From Rhizobium sp. C4 (GTDB lineage Bacteria; Pseudomonadota; Alphaproteobacteria; Rhizobiales; Rhizobiaceae), in contig NZ_JAJNCX010000012.1 of NCBI RefSeq assembly GCF_021026315.1, forward strand, positions 1 through 64,000: a stretch of 64,000 bases of DNA, in the 5' to 3' direction. The position numbers and the translations under genes were made by a program. The notes below the pieces were generated by a model. The model worked only from the letters and a program-made list of their open reading frames with translations, was not told where the DNA came from and searched no databases. Numbering within the stretch: position 1 is the first letter of the stretch; every line of letters starts with the position of its first letter. This document shows positions 18,227 to 27,178 of the stretch, piece after piece.

Positions 18227-18384
18227 CGGCCCCTCGCAACGTTGTCGTGAGAGGCATAACAACCAAGTCGGCGCAGCCGCGAACCAACCCTCTTTCCGTC
18301 GCCCGAAACTGTCCGGGATTTAGCGGAAACACTGTCCGGGAATTAACGAAAACTGTGTCCGGAGATTACTGAAAACCCTGTCCA

Positions 18385-19465
18385 GAGGTTGCTGAAACCC
18401 GCAGATCCGGACTTCGTCGGCGAGAGAGTGGACCTCGAGCATCCGACTGCGCGTCGCATCCGGAACGCTATAGGTATTGCCTCCGACGCTGACCATACCT
18501 TCCCGCGACACGCGGCGCTCGAGCTTCAGAACGGACTTGAACGGTGCCAGCGGTAGGGGTCGCAGATGGGGCCGCTCCTCGGCGAAGGCTTCGTTGACGA
18601 CCCGAAGTGTCGTGGCATGCTTTCTCGGATTGGCGACAGTGTCCAGCCAATGCCGAAGCTGGGCGTTCAGATCGTCAAGATTGCGGAACGAGCGAGCCAG
18701 GAAGAAGTCCTCGCGGATATAGCGGAACGGCCGCTCAACCTTACCCTTTGTTTTGGCGCGATAAGGCTTGCATGCCTTCGGATGAAATCCATAGTGCCGC
18801 GCCAGGTCGATGAGCGCACGATTGTAGACGATGCCTTCAGTCTGCCCTTCGCCGATGACCGCAGTCTTCATACGGTCATAAAGCACCTCCCTTGGAGCGC
18901 CGCCAAGGGCCTCGAAAGCGGCGATATGGCAGCGCAGAACGGTCGGCAGGTTCTGATGCATGACGAAGCGCGCCCAGATGAGGCGGCTGTGACCCAGCAC
19001 CATCGAGAACAGCCATACGATCCTCGGCGTCATTGGCTCGTCGGTGAAGACGACATGGAACTGGGCGAAATCAACTTGCGCCTGCTCGCCCGGCGGCGTC
19101 TCAAAGCGAACTTCGAATCCCTGGCTTGTCGGCGGTCGCACGTCGCGGAGAAAATCCGTCACAGCGGTGTAGCCGCCGGTATAGCCACGCTCGCGCAGTT
19201 CTCGAAATAGTCGGCTCCCGGTCAGACCGGGATAGGTTTTGACCCTTTCCCGCAGGTAGGAAGCAAACGGATCGATCACCGTCGCTCGCGGCTTCCTTGG
19301 GCCATAGGCAGGAGCCTCGAGGCCTCGCTCTATGTATTTCCGCACCGTCTTGCGGTCGATGCCCGTTTCTCTGGAAATGGCCGACACCGTCAGCCCCTGC
19401 TGATGCAGATCCAGGATCATGATCGTCTCCCTCAGCTTGATCACCAAAATCCCCCTCCCGACCAT
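18385..19465 (-). pseudogene. Second IS21-type istA, 3' end removed by the first IS21
   Basis: This is a different istA, sharing the family plan but little sequence with the intact one. It has an HTH (LTVSAISRETGIDRKTVRKYIERG), the catalytic residues Asp in EQAQVDFAQF, Asp in EVLYDRMKTAV and Glu in KTKGKVERPFRY, and GMVSVGGNTYSVPDAT near the C-terminus. At about 18385 the frame enters the terminal repeat of the first element and picks up foreign residues before stopping at 18320. The final residues and the whole partner istB are missing. Its original start is probably near MVGRGILV (19465). Confidence 0.8.
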
Positions 19466-19482
19466 CGGAAGGAGTATCGGCG

Positions 19483-20658
19483 ATGACGCGCCGCCGGTCT
19501 TCCGGGGCGCGCCCCGGAAGACCGGCGGCCGCAGCACCTGGGGAAGATTCAAACGGCACTATTGGGGAGTATTGCTCCGGTACTGACAGGGATTCAGACC
19601 TTCTGCGATCAAAGGAGCAGGCATTCGTTGAGAATGCAGCGATCGCCGTGGGTGCCATGCGTCATCTCCACCGGGGTGATCAAGCGGATCTCGTGATCGA
19701 GCTCTTGAGCTCCGACGCATTGAGCACATCCGCGATCGAGGGGGAGGTCCTCGATCGTGACAGCGTGCAATCTTCGCTACGCCGCCAACTCGGAATGTCG
19801 GCCGCGGCTTTGCGCAGCAGACCAGCGGAGGCCGGTATCGCGGAGATGATGGCCGATCTCTACCGCCATCCCTTTGAAGCCATCACACGAGATCGGCTAT
19901 TCGAGTGGCACCGGATGGTGATGAACGGGCGCCGCGACATTGCCGATATAGGCTGCTACCGCCTTCACAGTGAGCCGATGCAGATCGTGTCCGGTGCCTT
20001 CGGTCGACAGCGGGTTCATTTCGAAGCTCCCCCCTCCGAGCGCCTTGCGAGCGAGATGAATATGCTCATCAAATGGCTTGACGAGACGTCGCCCAAAGGA
20101 AGGCGTCCGCTTGGAGCGCTCGCACGCGCCGGCATTGCCCATCTGTGGTTCGAAAGCATCCATCCGTTCGAGGATGGCAATGGGCGTATCGGGCGGGCCA
20201 TTGCCGAAAGCGCGCTGGCTCAAGCGATCTCCACGCCGACATTCAACGCCTTGTCGAAATCGCTGCTTAAACATCGTAAGGACTACTACGCTCGCCTGGA
20301 AGCGGCGAGCCGGACACTTGCGATCAACGACTGGCTTTCCTGGTTTGCGGACAGAGCGCTTGAAGCCCAAGCATCTACAGACGACCTGGTCCGTTTCCTG
20401 ATCGAAAAGACGAAGTTGATGGACAGACTGCGTGGCTTCCTGAATGAGCGACAAGAGAAGGTCCTGCTGCGCATGCTGGCTGAGGGCCCGGATGGGTTCA
20501 CGGGTGGCCTGAGCGCCGGCAACTACGCGACAATCACCGGAGCTCCTCCCACCACAGTCACGCGTGACCTTTCAGATCTCGTCGAGAAAGGTGCGCTACT
20601 GCGGACCGGTGAACGCAAGGCAACCCGCTACAGGCTGACCATCGCAACCGACCGATAG
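19483..20658 (+). CDS. Fic-domain AMP-transferase, N-terminus replaced by IS sequence
   Basis: A Fic protein that transfers AMP (or another nucleotide part) from NTP to target hydroxyls. The active loop HPFEDGNGRIGRAI is canonical. A TSAIEG motif upstream (class II inhibitory helix, [S/T]xxxE[G/N]) should hold the enzyme inactive. GPMQVVSG-like and VHFEAPPSERL stretches place it in the DUF4172-Fic group, and a winged helix lies at the C-terminus (ITGAPPTTVTRDLSDLVEKG). Recognisable homology begins at about 19595 (DLLRSKEQAF). The first 35 or so codons read through the 38-bp palindrome, and the usual WxW..PDWPxF start is absent. It is probably 5'-truncated; expression from another start is uncertain. 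Confidence 0.82.
   Translation: MTRRRSSGARPGRPAAAAPGEDSNGTIGEYCSGTDRDSDLLRSKEQAFVENAAIAVGAMRHLHRGDQADLVIELLSSDALSTSAIEGEVLDRDSVQSSLRRQLGMSAAALRSRPAEAGIAEMMADLYRHPFEAITRDRLFEWHRMVMNGRRDIADIGCYRLHSEPMQIVSGAFGRQRVHFEAPPSERLASEMNMLIKWLDETSPKGRRPLGALARAGIAHLWFESIHPFEDGNGRIGRAIAESALAQAISTPTFNALSKSLLKHRKDYYARLEAASRTLAINDWLSWFADRALEAQASTDDLVRFLIEKTKLMDRLRGFLNERQEKVLLRMLAEGPDGFTGGLSAGNYATITGAPPTTVTRDLSDLVEKGALLRTGERKATRYRLTIATDR
19491..19528. repeat. Perfect 38-bp palindrome
   Basis: The sequence from 19491 to 19528 is a perfect inverted repeat with two 19-base arms (left arm begins CCGCCGGTCTTCCGGGGCG) and no spacer. It is GC-rich and lies at the junction between the truncated second istA and the Fic gene, inside the apparent 5' end of both open frames. 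It could be a palindromic repeat element of the rhizobial RIME/REP type, an orphan terminator stem or part of the IS end. Confidence 0.9.
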
Positions 20659-21136
20659 GCGGTTCGGTCCGAGACCGGCGTCTGCGAGTTGACTCGCAAT
20701 GTCTCAAGGCCGTCCACCGCCGTCTAACCAGAGTTGTTCAGAAGTCGGCGAGCATGTGCACCGAGATCAACAGCAAGCCTGCATAGTTCGGTACGAAAAA
20801 GATCAGGATATCGACCGTCCTCAAGAGGGGCGGCTCTTCCGAAAGAAGGGCTTCCAGCTCTGCGTTGGCGTGGAAATCAACAAGCTAAGGCTTCTCTATC
20901 TCAATACTGCTGAAACCCGCACTGGGCGAAATAGAAATTGGACTGATTGTTCAACAATCGAGGTCCATCTGCATCGCCTCTGGGCTATCGCACTTTGGAA
21001 GGGTTTTACCGGAAGTGCCGCCTGATCACTTTACCATGCCAAGCGAGCACTCGTCAGCATTAACGTGACATGACTCTCTCAATGCCCGCTCGAAGATCAT
21101 AAGGCCTGGTGCCAAGAATGCATATCTTAAAAAGAA
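20659..21136. other. Gap without recognisable gene
   Basis: These 478 bases lie between the Fic gene and the AT-rich immunity-type gene. One frame of 108 codons exists on the plus strand (20699-21025), but its composition (many Arg, Gln and His, no conserved motif) and the lack of a ribosome-binding site argue against a gene. I see no RNA gene or IS end. Confidence 0.5.
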
Positions 21137-21514
21137 TTATTCTTCATCACCTACAGGATAAAAAGAAAACTCTAAGTGCGAATTAAATCTCTGTAATTCA
21201 CAAATCGTATTCTCGTCTACTTTTAGAGAACCGGTTCCTCCGGTATTTTTCACATAAACAGCGACGTCAAAAAAGGAGGATATGCTTATATTATGCGTCA
21301 AAATAATAATATCTATGTGTTTTAGAAAATCTCTTATGGAATCTCCAAGTGATGAGGCCAAACCGTCATCTATAAGATCGACTTCGAAGTGTCTATAAGA
21401 TTTTTCGCCCGACTGATAAGAGCGGAACGGTAACTTATTGATGAATTTACAAATTTCATCTACGTCAACAGGTTTCCCGCAGACTATATAAACTATCGTT
21501 GCGATTTCTAACAT
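21137..21514 (-). CDS. Putative immunity protein to the RHS toxin
   Basis: A 125-residue protein starting MLEIATIVYIVCG. Its ATG shares one base with the RHS stop codon (TGATG), so the two genes are translationally coupled. Base composition is strikingly AT-rich compared with all neighbours, as is typical for exchangeable toxin-tail/immunity modules. It has no signal peptide or membrane segment and no family I recognise. The position directly after an RHS gene, which in polymorphic toxin systems holds the cognate immunity gene, is the only evidence of function. Confidence 0.65.
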   Translation of the reverse strand: MLEIATIVYIVCGKPVDVDEICKFINKLPFRSYQSGEKSYRHFEVDLIDDGLASSLGDSIRDFLKHIDIIILTHNISISSFFDVAVYVKNTGGTGSLKVDENTICELQRFNSHLEFSFYPVGDEE

Positions 21515-24500
21515 CAATCTGGCCTCGGGCAACCCAAACGCTTCCACTCGTCATGCCAATCGTGAGCTTCTTCCTTCTCCAGATCTGGATCTCCAGGTTG
21601 CTTCACCTGCTTATGGTACCATTTCCAGAACGGCTTGGGTAATCCATAATACTTATCCTTAGGCTGCTTTCCGATTTCGTCAACGTAACGCAGAGGAGCG
21701 TTCTCGACATAGGTGTACCGATTCCGCGCCTCATCGGTAAATTCACCCGCGGGATCCCTCGATATCCAACGCCCAACACCGGGATCATACGCCCGATACC
21801 AGGTGAGATTAAGCCCACTTTCGGGATTTGCGAACATTCCCGCATAGCCGAAGTCAGTGAGAGGAGCTGTAGCCTGAAGCGCGACGCCGTAGGGATCGTA
21901 GTCGTAGGCGGGTGCTGACGATGCGCTCGCAAACACGCGGCGAACCGAGCCCAACTGGTCGATACCGTAGAAGTAGGTCTGCGGCGACGATCCAGATAGA
22001 TATTCGCCCTCATCGAGATATTGCCGGGTCAGCGCATAGGAGGAGTCACGTGCCTGGCAGATCCGATCGCCGCACCAGACGAAGTTTCTCGTTTGAGCGC
22101 TACCACCGCCCGCCGGTGTGCTGACGATCCGGGTGCGCCGACCGATGCCATCATAGGTAAAGTTCGTGGCCTTGCCGCTTTGGGAAGGATAGGTGATGGC
22201 GATGAGCCGGTTCTCTGCGTCCCAGGCGTAGCTGCGTTGCCCATCACTCAGCAGATTGCCGTTGGCATCATAGGTCTGCGCCTGGCCAGAGAGACTGGTG
22301 AGCTGATTGAGGGCGTTGTAGCTGGCGTTCTGGTTTGCCGAAGCGGGCGTCGCCACGGTACCATCGATCGTTTCCGTGATCGCCGTGAACTCGTTCTCGC
22401 TATTGGTCGTGAAGGCGAAATTGGAATACTGGCTTGCACTCAATCCGGTGTTGTTGATACCGGCAAGCCTGCGATCGCCCGTATTCGGGAGGTAAGACCA
22501 CGCCGTCTGGAGCGTAGCACCCGACCCCGTCAGTTTTCTCAGAGCAATCTGGTTCGTTTGTCCCAGATAGCTGATGGTGAAATCCCCGAGATCACTTTGG
22601 TGATCGGTGACGCGGCCAATGGCATCGTACTGAAAGGTTTCCGCACCGCCCCCTGAGACGGAACGCGACGAGACGCGTCCCAGCTCATCATAGCCATAGG
22701 CGATCTGATGAGCGCAGGTGCTGCCGCCGGTGGCAACAAAGCACTCCCCTGTCCGCTGCAGCGCCCCCAGCTGAAACGGTGCACCGTAGGAATAACGGGT
22801 CGTCCCCGTCCCATCAGACATCGACGCCAACCGCTTGAAATATGGATCCCAGGTGAAGGAGACGGAAGGCGTGAGGTTCACGGCATTCATATAGGCGACG
22901 TTCGTCACACTATCGTCGAGGGCATAGGTCAGTTGACGGATCTGCCCCAGCGCATCGGTGGTGGATTTCAGGCGACTGGTGGTCGTCTCGTAGGTATAGG
23001 TGGTGGACGAATTATCTGCGTATTTCTTCGAGATCGGACGGCTCTGCAGGTCATATGTCCAGGAGGTGACGTTCCCCTTCGCGTCCGTCAGTGAAGACAT
23101 CGCGTTGGTCGGGGTGTAGCCGTATTGAATGACGTGACCGGAAGGATCGGTGGTTTTCACCAGCCGGCGATTGGCGTCATATTGATAGGTCGTCGTTCGA
23201 CCGAGACGGTCGGTGTAGGAGGCCAGATCCAACCGATCGTAGCTGTAGGTTTCAGACGTCCCATCCGGGTAGGTCTGCTTGGTGAGACGGTCGGCGGCGT
23301 CATATTGATAGGCAACTGTCCAGCCTTCGGAGTCCGTGTATGTCGCAACCCGATTGGCAGCATCATAGGTGTAGGTCGCCGCCGTCTGGCTGTTGGCATT
23401 GGTGACCGAGAGCAGATTGCCGTTTGCGGCATAGTTGAACGTGGTGAGGTGGTTCAGAGGATCGGTTGTCGAGGTCATTTGACCCGCGGCATTATAGGTG
23501 TAGCTGGTCTTCTGCCCTGAGGCATCCGTGTAGGACAACGGCAGATGACGGCCGTCATAGACAAACTGAGCCAGCGTCTTTTTGAAACCGTATTCGGTTG
23601 TCTGGGATACAGCCGCCAGATCGATATCGTTGGCGTAGCCGAAGCTCGTGGTCCTGCCTAAGGGATCGACCATTCTCGTCAGATTGAAGAAGCTCGTCGC
23701 ATCATAGGTATATTGCGTGAGCTGGGTCGTTCCATCATCGAGCACACGTCCGACAGCAATCGGAGAGTCGAATGTGCCGATATAGATCGTCGAGGTCTGC
23801 CCGGGATACTGGAACCAGACCCGGTTCTCGAGCGGTTGCTTCTCACTCTCCAGGGTCGTGCCCTTAATCTGCGACCCGGTCATGTGCAGGAAGTGGCGGA
23901 TGCGCGCCTTACTGTAATCGCAGCCTCCGCTATCGGTGCAGCCGGCGGCAATATACTGGCTCTTGTCCCAGTGGAAACTGTCGCGGTAGTTGAGATATTG
24001 GTTTGTCGGGGTGTACGGCATCCCCGTAGGAACGGTTGAGGATGGATCGGATGCCGGAATGGGGGCCTGGTCGAGCCACTCTTCACGCTCTTTGAAGCCA
24101 AGTGGGTCGGTGATTTGTGCAAAACGAGGAGGGCTACTGGTTCCCGGGGGAGTATAGGCGAATGAAGTGGTCCCGTATGGGGTCGTCAGGCTGTTGACGA
24201 GCGAGTTGGCATCATAGGTGAAAGCCGACTTGATCCCGATAATATCCGTAATGGAGGTTAGCCGGCCGGCAGCATCATAGGTCAGGTTCGCACTTCGACC
24301 GAAGGGATCCGTGATCTTCGTGACGTTCAACGGTTGTGCACTGAGGCCGTATGAGAAGGTCGTCGCGCGTCCAGTCGCGTCGACCAATGACGTCAGGCGC
24401 GCACTGTTATCGTAGTTGAGCTGAACGGCATTGCCCTGAGGATCCTGAAGCTTGGTCAAGAATATGCGGCGCGGGAAACTCGCGCTTCCATCGGATTGGC

Positions 24501-26115
24501 TGTACGTCTCGGTACTGCCATCGCGCATCTTGCGCTGATAGACGACTGGCGATTGCGACACCATGACGAGAACCGAACCGTCAGTATCCTGCGCAGAGAA
24601 CGTCTGCGAAGTGGCATTGAATCCGACATAGTAAAATGCGCCGCCTCCCGGAAGATAGCGCGATACACTTGCTCCCGGATTGGTTGGATCGTCGGTGATG
24701 TAGGTCAGCCAATTGAAAGTCCATTTGGGACCGAGGTTGAAGAAGCTGAAATTCTGCGGCTGACTGTCCTCGCGCTGGTTGTAACTGATCTTCACCATCG
24801 CGGACGGGCCGATCGGAGGCACATATCCCACGGGAGTGTCGCTCAGATACAAGCTGACGCTCGACTCTTTGATATCAACAGAACACATCGGCGCAGGGCA
24901 CCTCGGTGGTACGGGGGGCGGGGGCCTCCTTTTTGACATTGGTGGGGTTGGCGGCTCAGGTGGCTCAGGCTGGTTCGGTGGCGTCCCTGGGGGTGTTCCG
25001 GGCGGAGAGCCAGGAGGACCTCCAGCGGCAACACCTGGAGGAGGACCTGCTGGGTCTGGGCCGTTTGCCGGCGGATCGCCAGCATCGCCAGGTCTGGGCT
25101 GGTTCGTTGGTCCCTTCCCCCAGAGGCTGGCGATCTCGTCGCTGGATGCTTTTTGCCAGCCGCTGGCGGTGCCATCCTTGCCGGTGATCAGGAAATATCC
25201 AGAAGCTTCCTCATTCAGAGCGTCTTCAGTCACCCAGATCTCTGCGTTCGGGAAAACTGAGTCGACAATATGGTATCGGCCGTTCGCCTTCCCGACGATG
25301 GCGGCGAAATGCCCGAGCTTCCAGTGCACAATCGAGGGCACAGGCACAGCTTGCCCTGGACTGCGGCGAACGATTGAAGGCGAAAGATCGAGCTTTTCCG
25401 CCAGGCGTTTCAATTCTTCGAAATTGGTACCCTTGGGACCAGCCTGATACCACTGGAGAAAGTCGACCTGCGAAAGTTTTGCGCCTTCTTCGAGAGCCAG
25501 GGCCTTCAATGCCAATGGGCCACAGATGAAGAGATGTCGCGGATCGGCCTTCGACAGTTTCAGGAGCTCTGCGGCTGCTTGAATCTCTTCGGTCGCAGAG
25601 CCGGAAATCGGTCTATCGCCAATGTCGGTGAGTAATTCGGCGAGCTTGTCCATCTTGCCCAGATTGGCGTAAAGCCCGGCTAGTTTGGAAACAGCCCCGT
25701 CGATCATAGCACGCGCTTGCGGATCAGTCGCGTTTCTGCCGAGTGCCCATGATTTTTGCCAAGCCTCCAGCGCCTTCGAGAAATGGCCTTCGTGGTAGTA
25801 CTTTGCTCCGAGATTGGCCCAGATGGCTGCGGTCCATCCGGAGTTTGGATGCTGTTCAGCGTATCGAAGAAACTGCTCCTCACCTTGTTTCGAAGTGAGA
25901 CCTCCATAGGAGACGAGCATCGAACCGAGCTTCAGGTCTTCCTGTGAGGCCGTTTTGCTAGTCGGAAAGAGAGGCTCTGCGAAGCCTGGGGCATTTGCAA
26001 TGGTGTCGGCGTGGGCCGATACGGAAGCGCAGCTGAGCATGGCTACAACAACGGTTCCAAGTATCGAACGCATCAAGGCGGCCTGATGCTGAGATGACGA
26101 CAGTGCCAACTTCAT
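21514..26115 (-). CDS. Secreted RHS/YD-repeat protein with N-terminal C39-like peptidase domain
   Basis: A protein of about 1533 residues; the start at 26115 (MKLALSSSQ) has a GGAG site 7 bases upstream. Order of parts: a signal peptide to about SVSAHA; TPR-like helices (residues 80-160); a C39-type papain-fold domain with Cys198 in LFICGPLALKAL, His269 in KLGHFAAIVG and Asp285 in YHIVDSVF; a Gly/Pro-rich linker (about 330-400); a long array of YD repeats; and the RHS core (YDANGNLLSDGQRSYAWDAENRL to DPYG..., YAGMFANPESGLNLTWYRAYDPGVGRWISRDP). After the core comes a short variable tail of about 60 residues (YGLPKPFWKWYHKQ...HDWHDEWKRLGCPRPD), the presumed effector. It follows three secreted paralogues and precedes an AT-rich immunity candidate. 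Confidence 0.88.
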   Translation of the reverse strand: MKLALSSSQHQAALMRSILGTVVVAMLSCASVSAHADTIANAPGFAEPLFPTSKTASQEDLKLGSMLVSYGGLTSKQGEEQFLRYAEQHPNSGWTAAIWANLGAKYYHEGHFSKALEAWQKSWALGRNATDPQARAMIDGAVSKLAGLYANLGKMDKLAELLTDIGDRPISGSATEEIQAAAELLKLSKADPRHLFICGPLALKALALEEGAKLSQVDFLQWYQAGPKGTNFEELKRLAEKLDLSPSIVRRSPGQAVPVPSIVHWKLGHFAAIVGKANGRYHIVDSVFPNAEIWVTEDALNEEASGYFLITGKDGTASGWQKASSDEIASLWGKGPTNQPRPGDAGDPPANGPDPAGPPPGVAAGGPPGSPPGTPPGTPPNQPEPPEPPTPPMSKRRPPPPVPPRCPAPMCSVDIKESSVSLYLSDTPVGYVPPIGPSAMVKISYNQREDSQPQNFSFFNLGPKWTFNWLTYITDDPTNPGASVSRYLPGGGAFYYVGFNATSQTFSAQDTDGSVLVMVSQSPVVYQRKMRDGSTETYSQSDGSASFPRRIFLTKLQDPQGNAVQLNYDNSARLTSLVDATGRATTFSYGLSAQPLNVTKITDPFGRSANLTYDAAGRLTSITDIIGIKSAFTYDANSLVNSLTTPYGTTSFAYTPPGTSSPPRFAQITDPLGFKEREEWLDQAPIPASDPSSTVPTGMPYTPTNQYLNYRDSFHWDKSQYIAAGCTDSGGCDYSKARIRHFLHMTGSQIKGTTLESEKQPLENRVWFQYPGQTSTIYIGTFDSPIAVGRVLDDGTTQLTQYTYDATSFFNLTRMVDPLGRTTSFGYANDIDLAAVSQTTEYGFKKTLAQFVYDGRHLPLSYTDASGQKTSYTYNAAGQMTSTTDPLNHLTTFNYAANGNLLSVTNANSQTAATYTYDAANRVATYTDSEGWTVAYQYDAADRLTKQTYPDGTSETYSYDRLDLASYTDRLGRTTTYQYDANRRLVKTTDPSGHVIQYGYTPTNAMSSLTDAKGNVTSWTYDLQSRPISKKYADNSSTTYTYETTTSRLKSTTDALGQIRQLTYALDDSVTNVAYMNAVNLTPSVSFTWDPYFKRLASMSDGTGTTRYSYGAPFQLGALQRTGECFVATGGSTCAHQIAYGYDELGRVSSRSVSGGGAETFQYDAIGRVTDHQSDLGDFTISYLGQTNQIALRKLTGSGATLQTAWSYLPNTGDRRLAGINNTGLSASQYSNFAFTTNSENEFTAITETIDGTVATPASANQNASYNALNQLTSLSGQAQTYDANGNLLSDGQRSYAWDAENRLIAITYPSQSGKATNFTYDGIGRRTRIVSTPAGGGSAQTRNFVWCGDRICQARDSSYALTRQYLDEGEYLSGSSPQTYFYGIDQLGSVRRVFASASSAPAYDYDPYGVALQATAPLTDFGYAGMFANPESGLNLTWYRAYDPGVGRWISRDPAGEFTDEARNRYTYVENAPLRYVDEIGKQPKDKYYGLPKPFWKWYHKQVKQPGDPDLEKEEAHDWHDEWKRLGCPRPD

Positions 26116-26155
26116 TGCCATTCTCCGCGATTTTGTTGAATGTCGTACGTTCAGT

Positions 26156-27157
26156 TCAGAGACTGACGACCTTCCACGACAAGATGTGCATGGTCGGGAT
26201 CCAGGATGGGCGCGCCGTCTGGTTAAAAAATACCACGGGGCCAATCGTGTTCAGGTTGGTCAGGAACGCGTTCGCCGCGACGGAAAACCCCGTGACATAG
26301 AATTCACCGTCACGGGAGAATGACCATGTGAGCTTGGTCCCGTCGTAGGTTAGACGTGACCAGATCGGCTCGTTGGGCAACGGCAAGCCGGGATCAACAA
26401 GCGCGGTATCGTTTTGGTAGGAGTTGAGGCCTGCTCCTCCCGAGGTCGTTTGATAGTCAAAGCGATATGAGGTTGAACTCATCGCCCCCATACCAAACTG
26501 AACCGATCTGGCGTTGACGCTGTCGCGAACGGCGATCCCAGTATTGGTATAGGTCGAAAGCGGCCCCGTGTAGAGGCTCAGCATCGTCGCTTGCCAAGGT
26601 CCGGACGGCAGAGGAACTTCTGCCATCATCGCCGTAAAGCTTGATGTTGCGCTCGTTGCAGCAAGCATCATGCCGCGCGTTGTCGCACTGATCGCTGCAC
26701 CAGTTGGCGTGGTCGATCCGGTGCGTAGCGTAAAGGCACTAGCGTTCGGCGCAACGACCGCATTGCCGTTTAGCCAGTCAGCTCCCCCGCCGGCAGGCGT
26801 CCCGGACGCGGAGATCGTGATTGCGCCGGCACCGTTTGTGATGGAGATGCCCGGACCAGCAGAGAGTGTCGCAGCAACGGGTGTGCCGGAAGACGAACCG
26901 ATCAGAACTTGACCGCTCGATAAGGGACCGACAGCGTTGAAAGCTCCGCCCGTCCCGGTGATTTGCACAGCATTTTGAGCCCCCGCAGATCCGAGTTGGC
27001 CCGCACAGGTGGCAACTGCGTTGAAATCCGCTGCCACCGGGGCCGCGTCGATGATCGTTCCATCGACGATTGTGTTTGGTACAGTGCACTGTGCAGATGC
27101 AAGATTGGCACTCAGAAGCAGCAAGCTCGAAGCGAGGATCAACCTTCCGCGTCTCAT
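26156..27157 (-). CDS. Secreted tail-fibre-like protein, paralogue 3 of 3
   Basis: A 333-residue protein with a Sec signal peptide (MRRGRLILASSLLLLSANLASA-QC) and a GGAG site 7 bases before the ATG. After cleavage come a Cys-containing segment (CTVPNTIVDG...DFNAVATCAGQ), a low-complexity Ser/Gly stretch with the AGPGISITNGAGAITIS motif common in phage tail fibres and collagen-like fibres, and a C-terminal beta-rich domain (IWSRLTYDGTKLTWSFSRDGE). It is homologous to the next two upstream genes along its full length. It lies 40 bases before the RHS gene on the same strand. Function is unknown; a surface or adhesin role is inference. Confidence 0.8.
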   Translation of the reverse strand: MRRGRLILASSLLLLSANLASAQCTVPNTIVDGTIIDAAPVAADFNAVATCAGQLGSAGAQNAVQITGTGGAFNAVGPLSSGQVLIGSSSGTPVAATLSAGPGISITNGAGAITISASGTPAGGGADWLNGNAVVAPNASAFTLRTGSTTPTGAAISATTRGMMLAATSATSSFTAMMAEVPLPSGPWQATMLSLYTGPLSTYTNTGIAVRDSVNARSVQFGMGAMSSTSYRFDYQTTSGGAGLNSYQNDTALVDPGLPLPNEPIWSRLTYDGTKLTWSFSRDGEFYVTGFSVAANAFLTNLNTIGPVVFFNQTARPSWIPTMHILSWKVVSL

Positions 27158-27178
27158 CGTATATCTCCTCAGTCTCAA

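Larger units (their letters stand above)
15800..18384. mobile_element. Complete IS21-family element (about 2.6 kb)
   Basis: The element carries istA and istB on the minus strand. Its ends are multiple terminal repeats. The left end has TGGACA, TTTCAGTAAAT and CCGGACA blocks over 15800-15852. The right end, in reverse complement, has TGGACA, TTTCAGTAAT and CCGGACA blocks over about 18305-18384. Outermost bases are TG...CA. The flanking bases (GCAGTTTC left, GAGGTTGC right) do not form a target duplication, and the two sides belong to different genes (SRAP on the left, a second istA on the right). The element therefore probably ended up here by recombination or with a deletion, not by simple insertion. 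Confidence 0.85.

Noticed and set aside
20699-21025. 108-codon plus-strand frame after the Fic gene
   Set aside because: No motif, no ribosome-binding site and implausible composition; probably non-coding or decayed.
22021-23520. Plus-strand frames with repeated Ile/Gly/Arg motifs opposite the RHS gene
   Set aside because: The repeats are the antisense of the YD repeats, not a separate repeat protein.
24896-25110. Possible CRISPR-like or tandem repeat in the RHS linker
   Set aside because: The GGTGG/CCAGG-rich pattern comes from Gly/Pro codons; there are no constant repeats with unique spacers. No CRISPR array was seen anywhere in the window.
24836-25447. 203-codon plus-strand frame rich in Gly and Pro opposite the RHS gene
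   Set aside because: It is the antisense of the Pro/Gly linker of the RHS protein; composition and absence of a start signal show that it is a shadow frame.
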